64,000 nucleotides of DNA from NCBI GenBank assembly GCA_948567375.1, contig OX419758.1, positions 191,001 to 255,000 of the forward strand. Direction: 5' to 3'. The position numbers and the translations under genes were made by a program. The notes beneath the pieces were generated by a model that was given only the letters and a program-made list of their open reading frames with translations, had not been told where the DNA came from and made no database searches. Position 1 is the stretch's first letter. Each line of letters starts with the position of its first letter. Shown in pieces: positions 1 to 12,039 of the stretch. The stretch comes from Lunularia cruciata (Eukaryota; Streptophyta; Marchantiopsida; Lunulariales; Lunulariaceae).

Positions 1-373
1 CTGATTATAGTCAAGCCACACCCACTCAAGCATAGAGAATCCAGGTGATACTCACTGGCCTCTATCCACCATAGCCAGGAACTCGAAGGCTCAACATCAG
101 AGAAGTGAGCTCTCTGGAGCTCACTTCAAAACTATACCCCCTGGACTCAAGCTAGCACTGAAACCCTAATGGTCCTGCTAACGGCACAATCAACGGTGCA
201 AACGATGTAAAGTGACGGTGGGCCCCACCGTGAAGTCAGTATCCCGAACACAAAATCTGACCGTTGGAAAGTAGTCCTTGAGAAACTACTGAAATAACTC
301 TAACTACTATCATTGGAACTCCAGTGTCTGAGCATCTAGATGCGGAACTACAAATGGCATGACAGGCTTGACT
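1..373 (-). mobile_element. Family A element A0: 5' terminal arm 'a', cut by window edge
   Basis: The reverse complement matches the first ~370 bp of the family A arm (compare 27577-28030), starting TGTCATGCC at 373. The junction at 373/374 passes abruptly into family B LTR sequence, so 373 is the outer 5' end of a minus-strand A element inserted into B1. The rest of the element lies left of the window. The conserved arm hairpin is present but decayed. No target duplication can be checked. Confidence 0.8.
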
Positions 374-2016
374 TTGCACTACTGCATCCACTTGTAGTAT
401 TTCCCTTTCCTCCTCACCTCGGATTATACTCTTCTTCAACTCCGAGTTCTCTTCTTCTAGTCTTGCCAATACCTGCAACACAATCTTTACCTCAGGACAC
501 TTTGACTGCATCTCTCTCTTCTTGTGCTCTAGCTTCACTAACAACGGGCATACAATTTCTCGCAAGCACTCCACTCCATCACTCGCAACCACTTCAACCC
601 GCGGAGTGATCTCCTTCTTCACCTCTTCTTCTCCCAATACTCGCCTTCTTCTCTACAATTGTCGTATTGGAATAGATGCTTCACTTCCCTCCCAAACTAG
701 CATTCTCCTCTTCCCTTGCCTTGCTTGGACCCACTTCACACTTTGCCTTGCACCTCAACCAAACTCCCCTTTGAATTGTAATCTTCTTCTCCTCTGGCTC
801 GGGTACCTCATCCTCCGACTTCATGTTATTCTCTTCCCTGAGCTCCCCCCAAACTTCTTCTTCTTCTTCTACAGGTACCAACGTCATCTCCCCACCTTCA
901 TCACTATCACTATTTGTATCCCCACTTTGTAGTGTGAGCTTAAGTTCTTCCTCGTGTTCCGAGTCTTTGGACTTGCACTTGGCTTCACCTTCTGAGTCTT
1001 CCTGCAATGATGCAATCACCATCATACCTTTCCTTGGGTTTCCTCTCCTAGTCTTCCGAGGTCTTGTCTTCACCTTCTCCTTGTCGACTCCACTTCTTTG
1101 ACTTTGGAGTACTTACTTCTACCTGCACACTCTTCCCTGTCTACGCGTAGTACTCATTAGTGCTTCAGATTTGAAGGATATGCTGTTGCTCCTCCGTGTC
1201 AACTTCCCCTCTCAAGTCGGGATAAAAGTGAGACACCATTCTACTATGCTCCACTGCATTGAGCAAATTCAACCCGAGGTAGAAATGTGCTGCAAACGGC
1301 ATGATGTAGTGTGGAGGTAACTTATCCCACAAATTCCACACCATCTACCTTGTTCTCTCATGGAAGCACCTCGCCCAGTTGATAGGTTCTCCTGCAAACA
1401 TCTTATAGAAGAACACCGCTTGGTGTTTCATCACATAAGTTGTTCTCTCTGGCTTCAAGACTGCCATGAGAGCACTCATGATCCCTCTCTTCACCGGATC
1501 TTTGTAACTCTTGACCTTATACCCATTCTTTGTACTCTTTGAAGAGAAGGCATCCCTCACTTCTTGGGTTTCTTTGGCTACCTCTCCTTTCCCCAAGAAC
1601 GTGGCACCCTACTCCGTGCCTGCCTCTCTTCCGAGTACCAATCTCCAATCCAACTATGTCCAACAAGCCGGATTTCCTCTCTTCCCCTCTTCCTTGGGGC
1701 CATCAAGACACTTACTCTTGATTATCTTGGTCATGAAGCTTGGAAAACTCACGTTCCAGTTCCACGCCAAGAATGTGATCCAAAGTTGGCTCAAGACTTC
1801 GATTCTTGCGATCACATCTAACCTCCGAATTGCATGATTTCTCACTAAAAATTTGGAGTTCTTCTTTCCTCCTCCCATATTTCTTGCTTCTTCATTGTCT
1901 CTTGGGTTAACTCTCTCAAATTCTCCACTACACACTAGCGCGTATTCAACTCTACTTCCCTTCCTCCAATCTCCTACAGGACGACTTCTCAACAACAAAG
2001 GAAAATTGCTTGACAT
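374..2016 (-). pseudogene. LTR-encoded coiled-coil protein, decayed copy in B1
   Basis: Pieces at 2016-1654, 1596-1345, 1073-681 and 637-374 are homologous, in order, to the long frame of B2 (26724-24097). The first piece starts MSSNFP, which suggests the real start in this family is that methionine rather than the one 18 codons upstream in B2. Conserved stretches include NHAIRRLDV, ITFLAWNWN and YVMKHQAVFF. The C-terminal part is rich in Glu, Lys and Asp with heptad-like Leu/Glu spacing. Several stops and frameshifts break it. The function is unknown, with no enzymatic motif recognised. Confidence 0.6.
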
Positions 2017-2429
2017 TGCTTTGTTGTTAGCCCAATTTTTATAGAGTTGCGCCTTCTTTGTCTCTCTTCAATTTGAGTTTCTACCAAGAAATCACACCTC
2101 TTGCATGCGCCTATCACTGTCAAGTGTACTTCACGTGTATGACCGCCAATTTTTGAACGGTCCCTTCTTGAATTTCTTGCCCCGAAGAAAAGTTATTACA
2201 TTTTCTTTGCCTTGGGTTGAGCTCCCCCTGATACAAAGACTTTTTACTTTGGGTTGTATGCTGACAATGCAAGTCTGAGTACTTTGCCTTATGACCCGAA
2301 GCCATGTTACCTTGGGTTTCATCCCGAAGATGCTTTTCTTTGCCTTCTTTGGCCATACAGGCACAATCCGACTTCTCTATACACTTCTTCTTCTCCATTT
2401 TGAAAAAAACAAAAAATGTGGGTACCACA
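374..2429 (-). mobile_element. Family B long LTR (B1), truncated by A0
   Basis: Colinear with about 25030-27086 of the complete solo LTR B2. It begins (minus strand, at 2429) with TGTGGTACCCACA, the family B 5' terminus. It is inserted in the leader of A4, which resumes at 2430. The 3' half of the LTR is missing because A0 joins at 373. It is more AT-rich and more decayed than B2. Confidence 0.8.
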
Positions 2430-2627
2430 AGGTTATAGATTGCCCTTCCTCCTAGTGTAGTTAGCATAGTAAGAGTTACATTAGTGGGTGGTTCTTGGTG
2501 GTTATGGTTGCCGTTTGGAGTACATCATCACTATGGAGTTTTTTGGGGATTCTAGAAGAGAATTTGTTGCAATATATAATAAGTATACACAAAGTGGCAC
2601 TCAATATCAATTGTATGTCAAGTCTTA

Positions 2628-4960
2628 GTGAAGGAACAGATTGATTTTGGTTTTGAGTTTGACATTGGAGTTGATTCAATTAAGAGTGCACTTGGTGTGT
2701 TTGCATCATTGTTGTGGAATATGGATGCAATTTATGGGACCTCCAAAGGCTCCAAATGCTACTCTAGTACAATTTGTACCATTAAGTTGGATGTTTTCAT
2801 TCAAGAGTTTGATAGTTGATGTGATTTACAATAAATGCAAGACCCAACTTTGTTCACACCCTTCATGGCATAGAAGGGGTTGTTCCAACACTTGGGTCCA
2901 TTGATGGATGACTACCATAAGTTTAGTAGAGCTCACTTGGAGGAAATTAAATTATAGAGATAATATTTGTCTCCAAATTATTATTATCTCCATCATTTCA
3001 AGCTTAATTTCTAGGGGTATATTGGTATTACTCACAAGTTCTAACTCTAGTAGCATGGTGTATCCAATAGAGGTGCATTAATTGAAGATAATGCTACTAC
3101 AAGTGGAGGTACTATTTTAGGAGGTGGTGCAATACCAAGGTTTAAACTCCATGGTGGAATTCTTCCAATGCTTGAGGTAGAACTACTAAAGAGTGCGGAC
3201 TGACAAGCTGAAGAGCTTACAAGAGTTCCAACAAAAGGCTAGAGAGAGCCTACATGAAACATATACTTTTATGAGATGAATGATCAATCACTCATGGAGT
3301 TATTAAGCTCCCAAGCAATCTATTTTTGGTATAGGCTACTAAGCAAGGAGTTGTGAAGATATTATTATGTGATATTATGTTATTGTAGGCTATCTTACAA
3401 CTTTGGTGGTGGTTTTTGGTTTGGCCAAGTGCATCAAGCTTAACATGGTGGAAAAGAGAGTGGTGATATCTAGATTTGGTAGAGAGGCCTCCCATAAAAT
3501 TGTTAGTTCTTCTAGAGTGCAAAAGAGTGTACCACACCATTTTGGCTTTTGAGTGTAGACTGGACAATTGTAATACTCCAAGGACAAGAGAAGAGAGAGA
3601 AACACAAATTACACACTCAACATTTGGTGCCCCAAAGGAGCACCTTCTCTTTATTATATAGACAAAGAGGATCTCCTCCAAGAAAGCTCCACCATAGGAT
3701 TATGCACATAGATAGGTGACATGTCAGCAAGCTCCACCCTTGGATTACTCACTTGGATGGGTGACATGTTGGTCTAGGTCCTATCTAGTTGGTCAAACAA
3801 GCTTTGACTGGAGGGAATCTTTTAGTGAATGTTCTTGTAGGAGTCTCAGAATCACGTAAGGTACCATTGGAAAGCTCTCAACGAGACAAACCAGGGGGGA
3901 AGGGTAGGCCAGCCTTTCCTTTGGTGAGGAGAGGGGGGGGGATTTGCACATTTTTGAGGCCTAATTCATCCGTTTAGGCCTCCAAAATTGCCTTCAAAGA
4001 TTTCATGCATATTTTGGTTCATACTCTATTAGTAGAAGTCTCCTCCTTTTTGTGATACCTCTTTCTGATCTGTTTATTCCATCATGTGTAACATCCTTCC
4101 AGATGTTACAAAACTAATTCTCACCTTTAAATCATATGTCTAGCTATTGGTTCTAGGGTTCTCAAGTCTATTTCAATTTTTGCTCTATTAGTAAAAGTAC
4201 TCTTTTAGTGATACTTCTATCTGATCTATTTTGACCACATGTATAACATCATTCTAGATGTTACCAAACCAAATTTCACATCTAGATCATATGGTTAGCT
4301 CTTGGTATTACAACAACCCCCATCTTATTAAGCAAGTGGAGTGTCTAGTGCACCTAGACCCTTACCTTCATTTTCTGGTCAATACTAGCCAATAGGTAGT
4401 GGTGTTGCTTGTTGGACTTGTGGTGGACGTTATCACAAGGGAGGGTGCTTCTAGGGTAGTAGGCATGATACCTTTGGTTTTCCATAACCAGCTTAGAGGT
4501 AGTGTGACCATTGCCATAGATTTGGTCATATGAGTGATCAATGCTTTGACTTCCACCCAAAGTTACGGAGTGTTAGGGCTATTATGGTAGGTGGAAGAGG
4601 AGCTCTAGGTCATTGAGGACAAGGTAGTGGTAGAGGACCTACACCTAGAAGGAGCCCAATACCTACCTTTGCTTCTGATACAACCATGGTTACTTGGATT
4701 GAGCAATTAGAGTAAAGATTGGCTAGCATGGCTATAGGAGATCAAATTTAGGTGTTGAGGCTTCCACCTTTAATTTTGATGATAGAGATATCTTAGAATT
4801 TATGTGCAAAGTAGCACAAGTAGATGCATATGTCATAGTGATTTGGAATGTAATATGTGTTCCAAAGCCTAGAGGAGCATCAATAGAGTTGGACCTATAA
4901 AGAGGAAAGGTTGTAGACATGTCACACTTCCCTAGTCTTTCACAATCTCTAAGGCACTAC
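2628..4960 (+). pseudogene. A4 gag remnant, split by E1
   Basis: The segment from 2628 reads FEFDIGVDSIKSALGV, matching the A2/A3 Gag N-terminus. After E1, 4318-4600 holds the decayed zinc-knuckle region (a C-W-T-C type motif and an H-R-F-G-H stretch in broken frames). Many stops. In intact copies this protein would form the capsid and carry two CCHC knuckles. Boundaries with protease are approximate. Confidence 0.7.
3569..4312. mobile_element. Family E solo LTR-like insertion E1
   Basis: 744 bp with perfect 8-bp terminal inverted repeats TGTAATAC/GTATTACA, inserted in A4 gag. Flanks are ACAAT (3564-3568) and ACAAC (4313-4317), a 5-bp target duplication with one change. The uninterrupted homologue in A3 confirms the target site. 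No coding capacity is seen. TG...CA ends plus a 5-bp duplication fit a solo LTR. It contains an internal imperfect duplication of about 150-200 bp (around 4010-4130 and 4180-4300). Confidence 0.75.
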
Positions 4961-7784
4961 AAATCACATCCATGGCTCCTAGATAGGTGTGGTAAGTGGT
5001 GATGGAGTGCATGATGGACTAGATACTAGTCACTCACCTACTACTATACATATTGAGTCTAGCATAATGATGAGTGTGGCTTACTTGATTATGCATTCTC
5101 TTTTGTTCTCAACCAGTGACGTTTACATTGAGAGTTGACTCAACTCGAGTTGTTCTAATTGGCTACCACACTTTATGAAAGTAAGGATGATATAGTTGCT
5201 ACTTCTAGAGTAAAAGTGGTTGATGGTGGAGCTAACTTGGTTGAGGAATGTGAGATCTGTTTGATTACCAATGGCTTGTAGCTCATGGTAGGCAATAAAT
5301 ACTAGGTTGAAGGAGTTACCAACTAGACTTGCATTTGAGTTGTCCTATTGGATAACTAGAGTGGGATTTTATATTTAGTGGGACCTTCAAGGAAGGTCTA
5401 TATATCACATAGTTTCTTATTAGAATTTAGACTTCTATTAGACTAATGGGTAGCTCCTTATGTTGGAGAAGGTTGCAATTGTCGGTCGTGGATTATAAAA
5501 GAGCAATGTGAAGAGGTGTGTTTTTAGATCCAAGCATCTCTAAGGGTGATTCTCCACATTACATCACATGTGAGGAGCTCATTGTTCATATTTAGCCTAG
5601 TCATCTTACTAATAGCTCTATGCTGAGCGCTCATACCATTACAATAATAGCAAAGTCATATGATGTGCTAGTTGGTAGAGATACGTTATATCCCATGAGT
5701 TTCAATATTGATTATGGGAAGGAGGCAACTTCTTATAGACTAGGTTCAAGTGAGGGACATGTCTATCACCTATGGGTGCACTTTAGTAGTGGAAGTCTTG
5801 GCTCACTATAGTCAAGGACCAAAGGATCAATTTCCACTTTCAATGATTGGTTACTTGGCCTAGTGACTTATTGGAATGGAATGCCTATGCAAAAGATACC
5901 TAAATATTATAAGAGATCACTTGGATTTGGAGTACAAGTGAGGTTGTTCCATCTACCTTGGATGTTCTATTGTGGAGTTCTAAGGAGACATTGTAGTAGC
6001 ATGCAGATCAATTGATGCAACAGGCTTGGAGTGAAGTCTTTCTACCACCATGAGAGCATTGTAAGGATGCGCCTCCAAAGTCTAGTACCTTAACACTTTT
6101 GGATCCATACTTATTTTTTGGTAGTATCTAATAAATAGAGTATGTCTATTGGATTTGTTTGGTGGGATCAACATTTGACTAGTGTAATCTTTTGAGGACA
6201 AGAGACTTAAGAGAAAAAAAGAGAAAACATAAGGCTCTACACTTAATCCTTGATGCCCCAAAGGAACACCTTGACTATATTATATAGCCAAGGAGACTCT
6301 CTCAAGAAAAGCTCCATCCTTGGATCAGATACATGGATTTGTGATATGTCAGCAAGCTCTACCCTTAAATTAGTTGCATGCATGGGTGACATGTTGGTTT
6401 TGATCCTATTTGGTTTATTACCAAGTCAATTTTCACCTATAGATAATATGTCTAGCTTTTGGTATTACAAATTTAGACTATTTTTAGCTCTTGCACTATT
6501 ATTAGAAGTACTCTTTTGGTGACATCTTTATCTAATCTATCTAGCCCATCATATATAACATCCTTCTAGATATTACCAAGTCAATTTTCACCTTAGATGA
6601 TATCTCTAGTTATTGGTATTATAACTAGTTGCAATATTACAAGCAAGTATACGGGTTTAGAGGTACTTATTTGTGGAGAGAGATGAGGTTGGCAAGCAAG
6701 TCTCTCTATATCATGTGTCACACTTGGCCTATTGATATCTAGAGCTATTACCAATGTTAGCAATTAGACATTATTAAAAAATCCTACCAATAGACATTTC
6801 TTGCTAGGGGTGTAAGATCTCAAGAGATATGGCCCCATTTATTTGGTGATTTTTGGATGGCCATATGAGGGAAATACTTGTGTTGGCCAAGGTCAAGGTC
6901 TAGAAGATCCTCATTCTAGTATGTTTTGGGAAATGTTACATATACTATAACATCTCCAAGTATATCAAGCCATTTTTCCAACCTACATTTTGGAGAATGT
7001 CCCTTTGATGGGTGAGTCTTGCACATTGATGGTGGTGAGTACACATCATGTCCATTCTTGGATGGGACCTACCATGTTGTTGGATGCAACCAAAGTTGGA
7101 TTATAAGCTCATTGTCTTTGTCTTTGGTGGATGAGCCTCTTACATAGAGAGTTTTTACTATAATGGGATTTGACCACTAACCCACCTTACTAGTGATAAT
7201 AGTTTGGATATTAGGTGCTAGTCTCAACTAGTGGTAGTGCTTGATAGATCACCTATGGAAATAGTGAACCTTGTTTGGTAGCTTAGAGACACTTTACACA
7301 TATTCATGATCTTTTCAAGCTCACATGCTTTTTGAGAGGGAGGTCTTGGACTTGTTTTGGACTCACAATAACAATAGTTAATAGAGCCCAATGCCAATGA
7401 GAGAGAATGAGTGATGGGTTTCCTAGCTAGTATTATTGTTGTTTCAACAATGTTAGAGGTATCCAAGTATTATATATTAGGTTAGGTTATGCATCTAAAT
7501 TATTTGACCTAGATTGTGAGCCTTGGATTGGTTAAGTAGCATAGGATGTGCTTGATAGGCATCATGGTTTTCTTGGGACACAACTAATGACTATTAGTGA
7601 GAGTGGTCTACTTGGAGTACATCCAAGTGAGCGTGGTCCCCTTGGGTTACATCCTTGGTCTAGTTGGGATACAACTAGAGGACGTGTGGAGCTTGTAGCC
7701 ATAGCAAAGAGAGTTTTTAGCTTTGAGGTTGGGGACTCTAGCAATTGTAGATATGATATTACTGCTCCTAAGGGTCCAATGTAG
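4961..7784 (+). pseudogene. A4 retropepsin-methyltransferase region remnant, split by E2
   Basis: Follows the A2 30403-33057 region in order. A protease-end remnant at 5620-5720 reads AKSYDVLVGRDTLYPMSF, matching the retropepsin DVLVGGAVLYPMG block. Methyltransferase motif I lies around 6130-6180 and is cut by E2. The PCQ motif region is decayed (around 6860-6900), the region after motif VIII is around 7080-7150, and the last part runs to 7784. Many stops. It ends with TAG at 7782-7784 at the conserved UAG position, followed by TAG-TTA, a C-to-T decayed version of CAG-CCA. Confidence 0.7.
6183..6623. mobile_element. Family E solo LTR-like insertion E2
   Basis: 441 bp starting TGTAATC and ending TATTATA (decayed terminal repeats), similar to E1 but lacking its internal duplication. 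It is flanked by a perfect 5-bp target duplication ACTAG (6178-6182 and 6624-6628). It splits the methyltransferase motif I region of A4. Non-coding. Confidence 0.8.
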
Positions 7785-7787
7785 TAG

Positions 7788-10760
7788 TTAATTAGTGTGT
7801 CTTTCACTCCTACATCAATTAAAGAGGATACTTGGGAGCCAAATATTGGACCCAAGCTTACAAGAGGAGAAAGACAAAGAGATTGGAGGTTCTTGAGGAG
7901 CTACACAAGTTTTTTTGCTTTCAATATGAAGGATATGGGTACTCTAAAATGACTTTGGATTCAGATTGAGCTAACTAGTGATACATTAGTGTGGTACCCA
8001 CATTTTTCATTTTGGATGAGTTTTGAAGAAGAAGTGCATTACTCAGACTGAATTGAACCCAAATGGAGAAGAAATGAGGGGAGTCTTGATCAGGCCCAAG
8101 GAAGTCAAATTGTGTTAGAGGAAGAAAGACTCAGATTGGATTAGACCCAAAGAAGCTTATTTCATATTAGAGGAAGTAAAACTTGGATCAGACGTTGAAG
8201 GAGGGCAGACCCAAAGGAGGAATAGAAGTTGTATGTTAGGATTACTACAAGGGCCATATCTCAATGACAAAAAGTCCAAATCATGCATGCTATATCTCGT
8301 TAGAAGCGTCTTGTTTTTTGTTGCAACATAAATCATTGAGTTTGGAAGTCTATAGCAGAAGTTACAAGCATTTGAAGTTTTAGTAGTGGATTTATAAATT
8401 AGTTGAGTACTTTAGGTCTATGTTCTTTGGGTTCATAGTACTTTGGGTCTATTTCTTTGGGTTCACAATACGTCGGGTCTATGTTTTTGGGTCTCTATTA
8501 CTTTGGGTTAGAAGCTTCTTTTCCTTAGGACAAAGGTGATTAGATCTGAGGTATTTGGACCTCAGAGTGTAGTGAAGGTGACTTTGGGAGTCTTGCCAGA
8601 GGCATTGGAGGAAGTTAGAGTAGGGAAAGAAAATATTTAGGATACACCTGACATCAATTTCAGTTTAGATTAGAGATAGAATAGAATTAGAGGAGAAGTA
8701 GCCAAAGTGTAGGATCAAACAATAGGAGTCTTTGGGTTAGTTATTTGAGTCTTTAGAGAAGAATGGGTTGAGAGATAAAGAGGCAAATAGATTATCCATG
8801 TCTTTAATCACAATTAATAATGAAGAAGCAATAGAAAAAGTGAAGGAATTAGTAGAATCAAAGAGATCCAAAGATGGAGAAGTGATAAGAAGATTATTGG
8901 GTTTGGAAGCCAAAGAAGAAGTAGACATCGGATTGGAGTATTAACAGTTTTGAGATTTGAAGAGGCAGATATGAAGAGATGCATTGGTATTTCAGATTTG
9001 TAGGTTTGTAGAGCTGTTGTAGAATGATATAGTTATTAGATAACTACTGAAGAGCTTTGTCTATTTAAAGGAGGCATTTGCAATATGTTGTTGTTTAGTA
9101 TTCATTTTTTCTAAGAATAGCTAAAGCAAAGTGCTGATTTCAGTGCTCATTGCTTGAGCTTGATTTTGAGTATCAACTTTGTGTTTGTGAGTGTTTGGAG
9201 AAATTTGAAGTGCAAGTTAGTGTGTTGTTGGATGTTGGATTCCGCAACCTTGGTCTTCATTCTATGTGTTTGATCTAAGTGAAGTGCAATCAAAGCAATG
9301 CCTTGACAGATCTGAGAGGAATTGTAGTGTTGGTAATATTTTGCAGTTGTGAGTGCATCATAATGTTGATGTGAAGCACTTTTGATCAAGGAAGTTGTGC
9401 CTTTAGTAGAGGAGCGGAACACAATTTTGAGGTGAATTTGTTTTGTAGTGAAGTGTCATTTTTGTGGGAGACTAAATCATCACAATCAAGATTGTTTGGA
9501 AAGATTTGATGGAGTTGTGATTAAGTGTGATAAATTGTTGTGACAAGACTGCAAGTTGGTGCTTATTACTCTCTTCTAGGTGTGGTTTCTACTTGAGAGA
9601 TTAAAGATGCAACCAAGAAGAACTATTTATTACTATTTAACTTTGTATTTGGACAATTCTAAATTGTATCTTTGCGGGAACAAACTTTACTTACTTGATT
9701 ACTGTAAAAGTAATATTTGCCGGGTTGTCACAATTAGTTTTTCAACATCCCTATAGATATAGCAACATGGAGAGAGTGTTGATTCAAAGCTAGAGTAGAG
9801 ATCTTTTATAAGTTGATTTAATAGAGATTTCACATGGAGAGTATGCTTCAACTATAGTGATTCCAACTAAGAATGAAATGCATAGAAACTACACAAATAG
9901 GCAAATATGTGGAGATTATAATCCTATAAGTTGACAAGTTAGGGTTTATTGGTGTACTATGTCTAAACCAAGGGGAAATTTGATGTGATTGGTCATGCAA
10001 AGATCTTCAATACTTTGGATCTTCAAGCAAGATTGTTGATTAAAAAGGAAGACAAGTCTAAGATAACATTTTGTGCTATTGATCCTCATGGAAAGGATAT
10101 ATTGTGTCATTGGAAGTTCTTACCATTTGGGTTAAAGAATACTCTTGTTGAGTTCCAAAGGGTCATGGACAAGACTCTTTAGAACTTGGATTTTGCTTAG
10201 TGCTCTATTGATGACATTTTTCTCTAAAGTACTATTATAGAGGAGCATGAGAGACATTTGTTGGAAGTGTTTGAGAGATTAAGATCTTGAGAGATTACAT
10301 CTTGGGACGTGTAGATTCTTCCATGAGTATGTTTAGTATTTGGATCACACTATCTACCTTGGTGGACTTGGTGTTTAATAGACCAAGCTGGGTGTTAATC
10401 CAACTATTGTTTGGCCTATGAATGTGAGTAGAGTGCAAGCATTCCTTGGGTTGGTGAACCTTTATTACTAATATGTTAAAGAATTTAGTGTCATTGCCAA
10501 GGCCTTGATAAACTTGACTAGGCTTACACAAGAGTAGTGTTGGGGAGATGAGAAAGAGAGAGAGTTTATAAAGCTCAAGGACAAGTTTACATCTACCTTA
10601 TTCTTAGGAGACCAATCAGAGGATGATATTCTAGGTTCATATTTATTGGAGTATATTAGAGCTTGGAGCAATCACCCAATAAGATGATGAGGGGAAGTAT
10701 TTTGTGGTGGCATATGCTAGTTGCTCCATATAGCTTACTCCAAAGTCATTATTGGTAGGA
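7788..10760 (+). pseudogene. A4 reverse transcriptase remnant, split by B3
   Basis: 7788-7989 corresponds to the sequence after the conserved UAG (TSFTPTSIKEDTWEPN-like). RT resumes after B3 at 9738. Visible pieces include an IDPHGKDILCHWKF stretch at about 10078 and a degenerate YIDD box (around 10200). The segment is riddled with stops. It jumps from RNase H to the integrase zinc-finger region at ~10729, so about 700 bp are deleted. Confidence 0.75.
7990..9732 (+). mobile_element. Family B solo LTR, short form (B3)
   Basis: Starts TGTGGTACCC and ends GTTGTCACA, with a perfect 5-bp target duplication ATTAG (7985-7989 and 9733-9737) inside A4 RT. It is 1743 bp, less than half of B2. The first ~150 bp and last ~1 kb match B2, including the codons for the C-terminus of the LTR protein around 8740-8945. 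The central ORF segment is replaced by shorter sequence shared with B5. TG...CA ends without internal repeats fit a solo LTR. Confidence 0.85.
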
Positions 10761-11585
10761 TAGTATACATATTAATGTCCATCAATTTTTTTTATCAAAT
10801 GTGTGTTTTGTGACCAAGTTAGAGCAGCATTTAATGCTCTGCTCCAATGCCACAATTACACCCATTATCTATTATGGGTTAGGTTCATTGGAGTTTAGAC
10901 TTTGCTTGACCTTTATTGTTGATTGTGAGATATCATTTGTATGTTTTGGTTATGGAAGAGCATTTCTCCAATTGGATTGAGTTGGTAGCACTCTTGACAA
11001 GACAATGAAGAGACAAATTACTCATTCTTGGATCAGATTTTTAATCATTTTGGTGCACCAATTGAGATTTTGACTAATCAAGGTACATAGTTTTTGGGAG
11101 AGTTTTAGGTCTTGTATGAAGAGGCCTTGATAGATCACTATACTACCTCCCTAGATCACCTTGAGGCAAATAGCTTAGCAAAGAGAGTGGTTAAGACAAT
11201 GAAGAGAGGATGCATAAGTATGGTTTGAAGAGAGGCCACTTGGGAGATTGGGATATTTAATTACCTTGGTTGGCCATGGGCTATAGGTTAAGCCAACAAG
11301 CTTCCCTATCATCTTTCTCTCCTAACTTTCTACTCTATGGATGAGATCCAGATTTACCTAAAGCCATTTGATGTTGTTATGATGTTGGACTTGGATGATC
11401 CAAATGTATGGGTGAGTGCATATTCTCAATGAGCAAAGATCTTTTGGAGAGTGATGCCAATAGCCTTTGAGAACTTAATGATTCTCAACATAGGGAGACC
11501 TTATGCTATGTTACTATTAGAGGAGGAGGTTATAGACCTTGATTTATCAATTTCATTAGGGTGATTATGTATATCTTAGCAAATT
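10761..11585 (+). pseudogene. A4 integrase remnant
   Basis: Matches A3 integrase 59195-59990: a CDQV zinc-ligand remnant near 10810, the first catalytic Asp region (W-S-L-D-F) near 10890, the LTNQG version of the second Asp block near 11075, and the A-N-S-L-A-K-R remnant of the Glu block near 11170. Stops and frameshifts abound. At the site where A1, A2, A3 and A5 have UGA, this copy has AGA (11519-11521), so an arginine codon joined integrase to the downstream module in this older copy. The D1 LTR follows directly. Confidence 0.7.
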
Positions 11586-12011
11586 TGTAACAATATGGAG
11601 TTTAGTGATGAAGTTAGTTAAGACTAACAAAGTAGCAAATAGGCCAAATTAGCCTAAAATATTCCAAAAGTATCCAAGAGGCTAATGAAAAGCTTTCCAG
11701 CTAGCTCACCTTGCACCCCAAGTAAGTAGTTTCTAGAAGGAAGCTTCTATAAGCTCCCAACTAGCTTAGCTTGCAAGTGAAGTAGGCGGCTTCTAGAAGG
11801 AAACATCTTGAGAAGCTTCTTGGTTAACTTGGCTTGCACTCCAAGAAAGTGGCTCAAGGAAGCTTCTTGAGAAGCTTCTCAAGAGCCTTGTATGCTCCCT
11901 AAAAATACAAGAGCTGAAGCTCATGCTAAGCATTTAGAGTTTACCAACATTCAAGTGTCCTAATGTGATCTTCCATTCTCCTATTTCTCTCCTTGGTCTT
12001 GGTCTTTTACA
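11586..12011 (+). repeat. 5' LTR of D1
   Basis: 426 bp from TGTAACAATA to GGTCTTTTACA, ending 1 nt before the primer site. The middle (about 11690-11885) holds about three imperfect repeats of ~60-70 bp, each with TTCTAGAAGG or GAAGCTTCTTGAG blocks that resemble heat-shock elements (alternating GAA/TTC units). The partner 3' LTR is missing, so the ends are inferred from TG/CA and the primer site position. Confidence 0.7.
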
Positions 12012-12012
12012 T

Positions 12013-12024
12013 TGGTATCAGAGC
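12013..12024 (+). promoter_or_regulatory. Primer binding site of D1 (initiator tRNA-Met)
   Basis: TGGTATCAGAGC is the classic complement of the 3' end of plant initiator tRNA-Met, used to prime minus-strand synthesis. It lies 1 nt after the LTR, as expected. Confidence 0.9.
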
Positions 12025-12039
12025 AAGATTGGGATGATG

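Larger units (their letters stand above)
2430..11585 (+). mobile_element. Family A element A4, old and heavily decayed
   Basis: Colinear with A2 and A3 from the gag leader at 2430 to the region just after integrase at ~11585. It is interrupted by E1 (3569-4312), E2 (6183-6623) and B3 (7990-9732), and ended by the D1 LTR at 11586. The 5' arm, PHD region and c-a-c 3' end are absent here. Decay is dominated by C to T and G to A changes, making it clearly more AT-rich than A2/A3. RNase H and the start of integrase are lost by a deletion at about 10729 (RNase H sequence joins the integrase zinc-finger region). Confidence 0.85.

Noticed and set aside
236-637. 133-codon minus-strand reading frame at the left edge
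   Set aside because: It crosses the A0/B1 junction at 373/374; only the part right of it is real LTR-protein remnant.
3931-3943. G-run in E1 as a polypurine tract
   Set aside because: A simple homopolymer inside an LTR-like unit, not next to an LTR start and not shared with E2.
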